Below, in pieces: positions 1 to 4,911 of a DNA stretch of 5,464 nt. The position numbers were made by a program, and so were the translations under genes. The notes below the pieces were generated by a model. That model worked only from the letters and a program-made list of their open reading frames with translations. It ran no database searches and was not told the DNA's origin. The first letter of the stretch is position 1, and each line of letters starts with the position of its first letter. The DNA comes from Nostoc sp. CHAB 5715 (lineage in GTDB: Bacteria > Cyanobacteriota > Cyanobacteriia > Cyanobacteriales > Nostocaceae), in contig NZ_JAIVFR010000500.1 of assembly GCF_020829685.1 (NCBI RefSeq), positions 1 through 5,464 of the forward strand. Direction: 5' to 3'.

Positions 1-127
1 TATAGGAATCCTAAATGATATGTGAAAAATTTTAAGTAATGTAGGGTGGGCTTTGCCCACCATATCCGGGTTTTGGTGGGCAAAGCCCACCCTACGTGTA
101 TTTCAAAAATCAAATAGGAGTCCTATA
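1..127. mobile_element. MITE-like element with terminal inverted repeats
   Basis: A non-coding element bounded by imperfect terminal inverted repeats. The left end (1-24) begins TATAGGAATCCTAAATGAT; the reverse complement of the right end (104-127) begins TATAGGACTCCTATTTGAT, and 19 of 24 positions match. Inside is a perfect 21-bp inverted repeat (41-61 and 75-95, starting GTAGGGTGGG) around a 13-nt spacer. Each inner arm is itself a hairpin (GTGGGC-TTT-GCCCAC at 46-60, and its counterpart at 76-90), so the DNA could form a cruciform or two small hairpins. Short length, TIRs, no ORF and TA at both ends fit a MITE mobilised by a TA-targeting transposase such as the IS630/Tc1 type; that assignment is inference. 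The element starts at the window edge, so it could extend further left. Confidence 0.75.
41..95. repeat. Perfect 21-bp inverted repeat, GTAGGGTGGG family
   Basis: The arms at 41-61 and 75-95 are exact reverse complements separated by 13 nt. Sequences of the GTAGGGTGGGC...GCCCACCCTAC type are familiar as dispersed cyanobacterial repeats. Here the repeat forms the core of the MITE-like element at 1-127. No T-tract follows, so there is no reason to call it a terminator. Confidence 0.85.
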
Positions 128-140
128 GCCAAAAATCTTT

Positions 141-158
141 AGTCTACTTCAGTAGACT
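141..158. repeat. Short palindrome AGTCTACT-TC-AGTAGACT
   Basis: A perfect 8-bp stem with a 2-nt centre. It is followed 10 nt later by a second perfect palindrome. The AGTCTACT...AGTAGACT motif resembles a repeat scattered through Nostocales intergenic regions (from memory, not searched). Confidence 0.7.
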
Positions 159-168
159 TTAGCTATTA

Positions 169-190
169 GCCTTGAACTTTAGTTCAAGGC
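169..190. repeat. Short palindrome GCCTTGAACT-TT-AGTTCAAGGC
   Basis: A perfect 10-bp stem with a 2-nt centre, directly downstream of the palindrome at 141-158. The paired arrangement suggests one composite repeat unit of about 50 bp. No T-tract follows on the plus strand and no gene ends nearby, so it is not called a terminator. Confidence 0.7.
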
Positions 191-263
191 GGTTGAGTCA
201 GCCAACAGTTAAACTATCTATAGCTTAAGTTGACACCAATGAGCATTGCTAAACCCCTACCGC

Positions 264-292
264 GTGGTCTATTTACCTGAAAATAGCTGTAA
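264..292. repeat. Solo MITE end, same family as 4675-4703
   Basis: This 29-bp segment (GTGGTCTA..TACCTGAAAA..GCTGTAA) matches 25 of 29 positions at 4675-4703, the right end of the second MITE-like element. The four differences are in two adjacent pairs (TT/AA and TA/AT). No partner left end is found in the preceding 140 bp, so it looks like a solo or degraded end. Confidence 0.65.
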
Positions 293-368
293 TACTTAGT
301 CAAAAGCGAGCAAAGCGCACAATCCCAAACCGCAAGCGAATTGCTTTATTCCACTTCGTTGCATACCC

Positions 369-425
369 TTCTCCTGACGGAGACGCTGCGCGAACGGGAA
401 CGCCAGGGGCGAACGCAATGACATA
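369..425. repeat. GC-rich dispersed repeat (GGAGACGCTGCGCGAACG type)
   Basis: It contains the hairpin TCTCC-TGAC-GGAGA (370-383) followed by GACGCTGCGCGAACG and a GAACGCCAGGGGCGAACG-like tail. GGAGACGCT(A/G)CGCGAACG is recognised from memory as a common small dispersed repeat in Nostoc and Anabaena genomes. Its GC content contrasts with the AT-rich flanks. No coding role is evident. Confidence 0.65.
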
Positions 426-500
426 TTGTAAGTGATTTGCCGAACTTGGTATAACTCAGAAATGGCTCAACCATAGCTATCCGCTAACAGAACTGTTTTG

Positions 501-521
501 CCCAATACCCAATACCCCATT
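501..521. repeat. Heptanucleotide tandem run (STRR-like)
   Basis: Three consecutive heptamers, CCCAATA, CCCAATA and CCCCATT, resemble the CCCCART-type short tandemly repeated repetitive sequences of heterocystous cyanobacteria. The run ends at base 521, the last base of the exoIII stop codon. Confidence 0.7.
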
Positions 522-1303
522 CAAAATTCTACAATTACCGGCGTATGGTCGCTGGGTTGGGTTAATTTTCTGGGCGCGACATCGATTATACAACTTTTAG
601 CACGCTCATACAGGATAGGTGTGAGATAGTGATGGTCAATCCGCCAACCTAAGTTGCGACGGAAGGCGGCGGCGCGATAATCCCACCAGCTATAATTTCC
701 GCCTTCTGTGGTGAATTTGCGAAAAGCATCAGCAAATCCCAATTTCAGGATATCCCGTAAGGCTTGGCGCTCTGCTTCTGTTGCCATAATGTGATTTTCT
801 GTACTCACTTGCTCGTGAATATCGTTATCTTCTAAGGCGATATTGAAGTCACCGCACACACAAATTGCAGGTTGTGACAGCACCAACAATCGCAAATACT
901 CGTGTAGCGCTGTCAACCAGCGCAATTTGTATTCATATTTTTCAGTTCCTACTGCTGCACCATTGGGAACATATAAGTTAACAATCCGAACACCATCAAT
1001 TACACCTGTAATCACCCGCTTTTGCTTATCCCATTCGTGGTGTAAATTTGGCAAAATCGCCCTAAACCCGCTACTTACGTCTACCAGTGGCTGGCGGCTA
1101 ATTATGGCTACGCCGTTATAAGATTTCTGTCCTGATATATAAAGGTTATAGCCTAACTGCTCAAAAGGCGATCGCGGAAACTCGGCATCCACAACTTTAG
1201 TTTCTTGCAAGCAGAGAACATCAACAGGATTGGTAGCTAACCAATCGATAACCTGTTCTAGACGAGTGCGAATTGAGTTGACATTCCAAGTAGCGATTTT
1301 CAT
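521..1303 (-). CDS. xth: Exodeoxyribonuclease III
   Basis: A 260-aa protein of the endonuclease/exonuclease/phosphatase fold. Exonuclease III enzymes are Mg-dependent AP endonucleases and 3'-5' exonucleases that act in cytoplasmic base excision repair. Visible motifs match the family in order: N-terminal MKIATWNVNSIR (N7), LQETK with metal-binding E34, Y111 in NLYVPNG, the catalytic pair D152/N154 in GDFNIA, the SWWDYR segment (205-210), D223 in RIDHHY, and terminal SDHTP with D252 and H253. Length is normal and nothing is missing. The ATG at 1301-1303 gives the canonical MKIATWN start. No clear Shine-Dalgarno precedes it, which is common in cyanobacteria. It is transcribed alone, divergently from the glycosyltransferase. 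A HIP1 site lies within it at 1168-1175. The product name is very secure. Whether it follows the NExo or ExoA subtype cannot be judged by eye. Confidence 0.96.
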   Translation of the reverse strand: MKIATWNVNSIRTRLEQVIDWLATNPVDVLCLQETKVVDAEFPRSPFEQLGYNLYISGQKSYNGVAIISRQPLVDVSSGFRAILPNLHHEWDKQKRVITGVIDGVRIVNLYVPNGAAVGTEKYEYKLRWLTALHEYLRLLVLSQPAICVCGDFNIALEDNDIHEQVSTENHIMATEAERQALRDILKLGFADAFRKFTTEGGNYSWWDYRAAAFRRNLGWRIDHHYLTPILYERAKSCIIDVAPRKLTQPSDHTPVIVEF

Positions 1304-1350
1304 TAGTTATCAGAATTTTTTGTAAATTAATAATTACAAATTATTTAATT

Positions 1351-1380
1351 ATTGTACAGTTACTTAATATTTAGAATTTC
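1351..1380 (-). promoter_or_regulatory. Candidate exoIII promoter
   Basis: On the minus strand a TACAAT hexamer (1356 to 1351) lies about 50 nt upstream of the exoIII ATG. The hexamer 18 nt further upstream, GAAATT (1380 to 1375), is a poor -35. The call rests on the -10 match and AT-rich context only. Confidence 0.25.
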
Positions 1381-1452
1381 TGTTCCATTTCCCAATTACA
1401 TTTAAACCAAGCTTTAATGGCTTGATCCCATTGGATATTTTAGTATTTTTAG

Positions 1453-1494
1453 CTACAAAATATTCCTTTTTGTAAGTTCTACTACAAAATATTC
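1453..1494. repeat. 13-bp direct repeat CTACAAAATATTC, spacing 29 bp
   Basis: Two exact copies (1453-1465 and 1482-1494) lie in the divergent promoter region. The 29-bp period is close to, but not exactly, three helical turns. They could be operator half-sites or a chance duplication in AT-rich DNA. Confidence 0.4.
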
Positions 1495-1566
1495 TACCTC
1501 GTTATGATCCCCAAGGCAGATGCAACAAGTAATTGATTTACTCTAAGTTAGAAATATAGGTCAGGC

Positions 1567-1594
1567 TTGACTTTTGCCGATAGTCGCTTAGATT
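1567..1594 (+). promoter_or_regulatory. Candidate promoter for the glycosyltransferase gene
   Basis: TTGACT (1567-1572, 5 of 6 to the -35 consensus) is followed after 16 nt by TAGATT (1589-1594, 4 of 6 to the -10). It would leave a leader of roughly 150 nt before the ATG at 1759. A separate TACAAT at 1698-1703 is an alternative -10 but has no -35. Confidence 0.3.
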
Positions 1595-1758
1595 TGTCGG
1601 TAAAAAATTTCCAGTACGGTTAACCATTACTACGCTTTTCGTAGCCTGTTAGGTTAATTTAAATGTCAAAAGAGTAAGTACAAATGCTCTCTTCTCATAC
1701 AATAATGATGCAACTCATTATATTGAGGACAATTTCATAGACTGAACCAAAAAAACTA

Positions 1759-2829
1759 ATGAAAATCGCTCAAGTTGCCCCCTTATGGGAAAGGGTTCCA
1801 CCTCCTAATTATGGAGGAATAGAATTGGTAATAAGTCGCTTGACTGATGAACTTGTTCGTCGCGGTCATGAGGTAACCTTATTTGCCTCTGGCGATTCTC
1901 AAACTTTGGCTCATTTAGAAGCAGTTTATCCACGGGCATTGCGCTTAGATCCAAACATCAAAGAGTATGCAGTGTACGAAATGCTAGAACTAAGCCAAGT
2001 TTACCAGAGTGCTGCCCAATTCGATATTATCCATTCTCATGTAGGAATTTCGGCATTACCTTTAGCGAGTTTGATAACAGCAACTTCTACAGTGCATACC
2101 CTGCACAATGATTTTACAACAGATAACCGTCACGCATTTAGCTACCACAAAAAGCAACCATACATCAGCATTAGTAACTCGCAGCGTCAAATCGATCTCA
2201 ATTATATTGACACGGTTTATAACGGAATTGAGCTAGCAGATTATCCATTCGTAGCCCAACCGTCAGAACCTCCGTATTTGGCATTTTTAGGTCGTTTTTC
2301 GCCAGAGAAAGGGCCACAACATGCGATCGCTATTGCGAAACAGAGTGGTTGGCGCTTGAAGATAGCAGGAAAAGTTGATGTCCAAGACTCTAAGTTTTTT
2401 GAACAAGAGATTGCCCCCCTCATAGATGGTCAGCAAATTGAATATCTAGGCGAAATCAACCACGCCGAAAAGACTGAACTTCTGGGCAATGCTGCCATAA
2501 CTCTCTTCCCCATTAGCTGGCAAGAACCTTTTGGGTTAGTAATGATTGAATCAATGGCAACTGGTACACCAGTAATTGCCATGAATTTCGGCTCCGTACC
2601 TGAAGTGATTGCCCACGGTAAAACAGGTTTTATCTGCAAAAGCTATGCAGAAATGGCGGCAATGATTCCACTAGCTTTGGAACTCAACCGTCAAACCTGT
2701 AGAAAACACGTAGAAAACAACTTTAGTGTTAGCCAAATGGTTAACGGATATGAAGCTGTTTACAGACAAATTATTAAAGACCGCATAGAATCGAATGGCT
2801 GCATTTGTGCAGCTAACATTCAGTTTTAA
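1759..2829 (+). CDS. Glycosyltransferase family 4 protein
   Basis: A 356-aa GT-B fold retaining glycosyltransferase, expected to move a sugar from a nucleotide-sugar donor at the cytoplasmic side. The acceptor cannot be inferred. The N-terminal acceptor domain has MKIAQVAPL, then the glycine loop PPPNYGGIE (G19-G20), RRGHEVTLFASGDS (34-47) and DIIHSH (89-94). The C-terminal donor domain begins with LGRFSPEKG (177-185) and contains the EX7E signature, E256 and E264, in WQEPFGLVMIESMA. GTPVIA and GSVPEVI-HGKTG follow. Length is normal for the family and there is no signal peptide or membrane segment. The short C-terminal tail, with C348 and C350 in NGCICAAN, lies beyond the usual domain. No Shine-Dalgarno is seen before the ATG. 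The zinc-ribbon gene follows after 54 bp. The family is secure; a role in exopolysaccharide or glycolipid synthesis would be a guess. Confidence 0.92.
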   Translation: MKIAQVAPLWERVPPPNYGGIELVISRLTDELVRRGHEVTLFASGDSQTLAHLEAVYPRALRLDPNIKEYAVYEMLELSQVYQSAAQFDIIHSHVGISALPLASLITATSTVHTLHNDFTTDNRHAFSYHKKQPYISISNSQRQIDLNYIDTVYNGIELADYPFVAQPSEPPYLAFLGRFSPEKGPQHAIAIAKQSGWRLKIAGKVDVQDSKFFEQEIAPLIDGQQIEYLGEINHAEKTELLGNAAITLFPISWQEPFGLVMIESMATGTPVIAMNFGSVPEVIAHGKTGFICKSYAEMAAMIPLALELNRQTCRKHVENNFSVSQMVNGYEAVYRQIIKDRIESNGCICAANIQF

Positions 2830-2869
2830 TCAACTGTTTTTCTATCCAACTTAAACAATAACTTTTTTT

Positions 2870-2875
2870 AGGAGG
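2870..2875 (+). promoter_or_regulatory. Strong Shine-Dalgarno AGGAGG for the zinc-ribbon gene
   Basis: AGGAGG lies 8 nt before the ATG at 2884, directly after a T-rich stretch (2862-2869). It is by far the best ribosome binding site in the window, where most genes have weak ones or none. It suggests that the tiny protein is efficiently translated. Confidence 0.8.
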
Positions 2876-2883
2876 ACATTGGT

Positions 2884-3069
2884 ATGAGTACGAGAGCCAA
2901 CACCTGCCCATGCTGCGGTGGTTCCCTCCTGCGCCATGTACGACATGGTGAACTATATTGGTTTTGCCTGTCGTGCCGACAAGAAGTACCGCTATTAACT
3001 GCTACTCGCCTGCCTAATGTGGAAACCCGGAACACCGGAGTAGTTCCCCAGCCTGCGGTAAATTCCTAG
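2884..3069 (+). CDS. Small zinc-ribbon protein, function unknown
   Basis: A 61-aa protein with two cysteine knuckles, C8-P-C10-C11-GG and C28-L-S-C31. They are separated by 16 residues, with aromatic ELYWF just before the second knuckle. This is the geometry of a compact zinc ribbon, with C10 as an extra cysteine in the first knuckle. The C-terminal 25 residues look unstructured (polar, proline-containing). Similar short CPCC...LYWFC..C proteins are, to my recollection, widespread and multicopy in cyanobacteria, without a known function; they could bind nucleic acid or a protein partner. The AGGAGG at 2870-2875 fixes the start. The gene follows the glycosyltransferase by 54 bp with no obvious terminator between, so co-transcription is plausible. 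Coding status is secure from the RBS and motif; a role is not assignable. Confidence 0.85.
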   Translation: MSTRANTCPCCGGSLLRHVRHGELYWFCLSCRQEVPLLTATRLPNVETRNTGVVPQPAVNS

Positions 3070-3122
3070 TTTTACGGCATTTTTAAATTAATAAAAGCCT
3101 ACTAGAAATCAAGACTAATTTA

Positions 3123-3185
3123 CTTTAAACCTATCAACTAGCCTCAACTGATAAAATCGGATGGAGCTAATTGATAGGTTTAAAG
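3123..3185 (+). promoter_or_regulatory. Long inverted repeat spanning the dehydrogenase start codon
   Basis: The left arm 3123-3142 (CTTTAAACCTATCAACTAGC) and right arm 3166-3185 pair over 20 positions with one mismatch (C3138 against A3170) and a 23-nt loop at 3143-3165. The annotated ATG (3161-3163) is in the loop, just before the right arm. The AGG at 3176-3178, which could serve a TTG start at 3188, is inside the right arm. In mRNA this hairpin should hinder initiation, so a translational switch, an operator for a dimeric regulator, or an insertion scar are all possible. The pairing is directly seen; the function is inference. Confidence 0.6.
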
Positions 3186-4210
3186 CTTTGTTAGCAGCAT
3201 TACTTTATGGGCAAGAAAATTTACGCCTAGAGCAAGTTCCTGACCCCACTCCGGCGGCTGGCGAAGTTGTAATTCAAGTGGGCGCAGCAACAACTTGTGG
3301 TACAGATTTGAAAGTCTGGCGGCGTGGTGGTCATGCCAAAATGCTGATACCGCCGACGCTGTTTGGTCACGAAGGGGCTGGGCGAATTGTTGCCTTGGGT
3401 GCAGGGGTTACAAATTGGCAAATAGGCGATCGCATCGTCGCTAATAATTCTGCACCATGCATGAAGTGCTTTTTTTGTCAACGTCAAGAGTATTCATTAT
3501 GTCCGAATCTGACATGGAATAATGGAACTTTTGCCGAATACCTGAAAATTCCCGCACCGATAGTAGAGCATAACTTATTGCAGATTCCCGATGAGTTGCC
3601 GTGGGAATTGGCAGCGATGACGGAACCTTTAGCTTGTGTATTGCATGGTATAGCCCGTTCTAACGTCAAAGCCAAAGATAAAATAGTCGTCTTAGGAGAT
3701 GGGGCGATCGGGTTGATGTTTGTGGCAACGTTGAGTGGGAAAGCTGAGGTGTTGCTGTGGGGAGGTAATAACCACAGGCTAGAAATTGGTCAGAAATTGG
3801 GTGCAACCCAGACTTTTAATTATCATCAAATCCCAGATATTCCCAGTGTGGTGAAAGAAGTTACCCAAGGATGGGGCGCAGATGTAGTGATTGAAGCAAC
3901 TGGTGTACCGAGTGTTTGGGAAACTGCGATCGCCTGCGCCCGTCCTGGTGCAACAGTCAACTTATTCGGTGGATGTCCACGGGATACCAGCATTACTGTC
4001 AACACAGAACAGCTACACTACAGCGAACTGACCATCAAAGGCGTGTTTCATAATACACCAAAGTATGTGCAGGAGGCGCTTGCACTGATCGCTAGTCGCA
4101 AAATTCCCTTTGAGTTACTTATTAGTGAACAGCGGCCATTAAAAGATTTAGAACAGGTGTTTTGTGAGATGAAGGCGCGTCAGGTAATTAAAGTAGCGAT
4201 GATTCCTTAG
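3161..4210 (+). CDS. Zinc-dependent medium-chain alcohol dehydrogenase
   Basis: A 349-aa cytoplasmic MDR-superfamily oxidoreductase of the sorbitol/threonine dehydrogenase-like branch, expected to interconvert an alcohol or polyol and a carbonyl using NAD(P). Catalytic zinc ligands are visible: C46 in TTCGTD, H70-E71 in GHEGAG and E155 in TEPLAC. The structural zinc lobe is complete, with C100, C103, C106 and C114. The Rossmann loop is GDGAIG (179-184). The end of beta strand 2 reads LLWGGNNHRL (198-207): the acidic residue expected near 201 for NAD preference is absent, so NADP use is possible. The start is uncertain. The ATG at 3161 has no Shine-Dalgarno and adds MELIDRF before the region where homologues usually begin (KALL..LLYG). 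TTG at 3188, with AGG 9 nt upstream, is an alternative. An inverted repeat covers this region. A DUF3303-type gene follows after 34 bp. The substrate is unknown. Confidence 0.92.
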   Translation: MELIDRFKALLAALLYGQENLRLEQVPDPTPAAGEVVIQVGAATTCGTDLKVWRRGGHAKMLIPPTLFGHEGAGRIVALGAGVTNWQIGDRIVANNSAPCMKCFFCQRQEYSLCPNLTWNNGTFAEYLKIPAPIVEHNLLQIPDELPWELAAMTEPLACVLHGIARSNVKAKDKIVVLGDGAIGLMFVATLSGKAEVLLWGGNNHRLEIGQKLGATQTFNYHQIPDIPSVVKEVTQGWGADVVIEATGVPSVWETAIACARPGATVNLFGGCPRDTSITVNTEQLHYSELTIKGVFHNTPKYVQEALALIASRKIPFELLISEQRPLKDLEQVFCEMKARQVIKVAMIP

Positions 4211-4244
4211 ATCGTGTTAGTTACAGTGTGAGGAAGAAGACAAG

Positions 4245-4517
4245 ATGTTATTTATGGTGGTGGAGCGATTTAAGGATGGCAAGGCTAAAGAGATATACCG
4301 CCGATTTCAAGAGAAAGGGCGCATGATGCCTGAAGGTTTGAAGTATTTAGATAGCTGGGTTGAGGTCAATTTTGATCGTTGCTTTCAACTGATGGAATGT
4401 GACGATATACGTTTATTTCAGGAGTGGATATTCCACTGGCAGGATCTTGTTGAATTCGAGATAATTCCTATCGTTCCGTCGAAAGAGACAGCAGAGGTAG
4501 TTACTAAGATGCTTTAG
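4245..4517 (+). CDS. DUF3303-type small protein
   Basis: A 90-aa protein beginning MLFMVVERFKDGKAKEIYRRF and continuing through KGRMMPEGLKYLDSWVEV, RCFQLMECDD and a C-terminal WIFHWQDLVEFEIIPI. This matches what I recall of the DUF3303 family: a single small alpha-beta domain, probably ferredoxin-like and related in shape to dimeric alpha-beta barrel proteins. No catalytic function is established for it. Length is full for the family, and there is no signal peptide or membrane segment. GAGG at 4230-4233 lies 11 nt before the ATG and is an acceptable ribosome binding site. It begins 34 bp after the dehydrogenase stop with no terminator between, so the two are probably one transcript. It might act as an accessory to that enzyme, but this rests on position alone. 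Confidence 0.85.
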   Translation: MLFMVVERFKDGKAKEIYRRFQEKGRMMPEGLKYLDSWVEVNFDRCFQLMECDDIRLFQEWIFHWQDLVEFEIIPIVPSKETAEVVTKML

Positions 4518-4536
4518 CACTAGACAGATCCATAAA

Positions 4537-4585
4537 TTAGTCCAGTCTCCGACTAAGAATGCCTATTAAGAGGCCTGCTGCCTCT
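4537..4585 (+). terminator. Two small hairpins after the DUF3303 gene, possible 3' end
   Basis: TTAGTC-8 nt-GACTAA (4537-4556) is followed by AGAGGC-CTGCT-GCCTCT (4569-4585), both perfect 6-bp stems within 70 nt of the stop codon. Neither is followed by a real T-tract (only CTAATTAA), so intrinsic termination is uncertain. They could instead protect the mRNA 3' end. Confidence 0.3.
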
Positions 4586-4603
4586 CTAATTAAGCTAATG
4601 AGC

Positions 4604-4704
4604 ATTTACAGCGCTTTTCAAGTAATTGAACTACACCACTCCCTACTCCCCACTCCCTACTCCCCATCTCATCTGTGGTCTAAATACCTGAAAAATGCTG
4701 TAAG
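4604..4704. mobile_element. Second MITE-like element, TTACAGC termini
   Basis: The left end carries TTACAGCGCTTTTCAAGTA (from 4606). The reverse complement of the right end (4675-4703) carries TTACAGCATTTTTCAGGTA, so the termini are about 20-30 bp imperfect inverted repeats around a roughly 100-bp non-coding unit. The interior is mostly a heptamer run. The right end matches the solo segment at 264-292 in 25 of 29 positions, showing a family with at least two members in this window. No transposase is encoded. The exact boundaries and target duplication are unclear. Confidence 0.65.
4641..4668. repeat. Heptanucleotide tandem run CCCYACT (STRR-like)
   Basis: Four consecutive heptamers, CCCTACT, CCCCACT, CCCTACT and CCCCATC, lie inside the MITE-like element. 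They are of the same general type as the run at 501-521 and resemble the C-rich STRR repeats of heterocystous cyanobacteria. Confidence 0.7.
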
Positions 4705-4720
4705 TTGTATAAAAGCAGTG

Positions 4721-4790
4721 CTGGAGCCGCTTACCCAAAGGGTTCGTTAGTCGCTCATGGGGGAAACCCCCAAGACCGCGCTAACTCACT
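4721..4790. repeat. GC-rich palindromic dispersed repeat
   Basis: It contains ACCC-AAA-GGGT (4733-4743) and the strong hairpin TGGGGG-AAA-CCCCCA (4758-4772), followed by AGACCGCGCTAACTCA. The GGGGGAAACCCCCAAGACCGCGCT motif is recalled as a frequent dispersed repeat in Nostocales. There is no T-tract after the hairpin. Confidence 0.6.
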
Positions 4791-4911
4791 ACAAGCCAAT
4801 CATTCTGGAAAAATGAATGACAATTAGCTTGGTGCCGACTTGCCCATGTTAGAGCAACCTGTTGCTACTACAATAACTAGATATAGCACCACAGACTTAG
4901 GCTAAAGCATT

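Larger units (their letters stand above)
128..520. other. Gene-free repeat mosaic downstream of exoIII
   Basis: No credible coding region is visible here. The stretch holds two tight palindromes (141-190), a solo MITE end (264-292), a GC-rich dispersed repeat (about 369-425) and a heptamer run (501-521). Between them lies unremarkable sequence, including segments such as AAAGCGAGCAAAGCGCAC near 302-320 that resemble decayed repeats. It lies downstream of the minus-strand exoIII gene. I see no convincing terminator for that gene here. Confidence 0.6.
1304..1758. other. AT-rich divergent intergenic region
   Basis: These 455 bp separate the divergent exoIII and glycosyltransferase starts and hold no credible ORF. 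They contain a 13-bp direct repeat (1453-1465 and 1482-1494), candidate promoters in each direction, and a small hairpin CTACG-CTTTT-CGTAG at 1630-1644. A weaker one, AATGA-TGCAAC-TCATT, lies at about 1703-1718. If transcription of the glycosyltransferase starts near 1600, its leader would be about 150 nt and carry these hairpins. No known riboswitch class is recognised. Confidence 0.6.
4518..4911. other. Gene-free repeat-rich spacer
   Basis: No credible gene is visible. From left to right the spacer holds two hairpins (4537-4585), a MITE-like element (4604-4704) with an internal heptamer run (4641-4668), a GC-rich palindromic repeat (about 4721-4790) and a small hairpin TCATTC-9 nt-GAATGA (4800-4820). 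The last 90 bp are AT-richer and must hold the promoter of the gene at 4912 if it has its own. TACAAT at 4869-4874 is a possible -10 without a convincing -35. Confidence 0.6.

Noticed and set aside
229..234. TTGACA consensus -35 hexamer
   Set aside because: No -10-like sequence follows at 15-19 nt and no plus-strand gene lies downstream before exoIII, which is on the opposite strand.
501..521. CRISPR array or other spaced repeats
   Set aside because: The heptamers are contiguous and short, with no unique spacers, and no cas genes are visible.
843..1121. Plus-strand 92-codon open frame inside the exoIII gene
   Set aside because: It is antisense to well-conserved exoIII motifs, has no recognisable family features and is a shadow of the real gene.
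1674..1703. NtcA-type site (GTA-N8-TAC) before the TACAAT at 1698
   Set aside because: GTA and TAC occur nearby, but the 8-nt spacing and the usual distance to the -10 are not met.
2241..2639. Minus-strand open frames at 2241-2423 and 2430-2639
   Set aside because: They lie antisense within the glycosyltransferase donor domain, with no domain features or ribosome binding sites.
3227..3675. Minus-strand open frames inside the dehydrogenase gene
   Set aside because: They are antisense to the zinc-binding regions of a clear dehydrogenase and have low-complexity, cysteine-rich translations typical of shadow frames.
4559..4750. 63-codon open frame in the spacer
   Set aside because: It runs through the MITE-like element, the heptamer run and the start of another repeat. 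The translation (HHSLLPTPYSPSH) reflects the heptamers and there is no ribosome binding site.
4758..4772. Strong hairpin TGGGGG-AAA-CCCCCA as an intrinsic terminator
   Set aside because: It has no T-tract, lies 240 bp beyond the nearest stop codon and belongs to a dispersed repeat.
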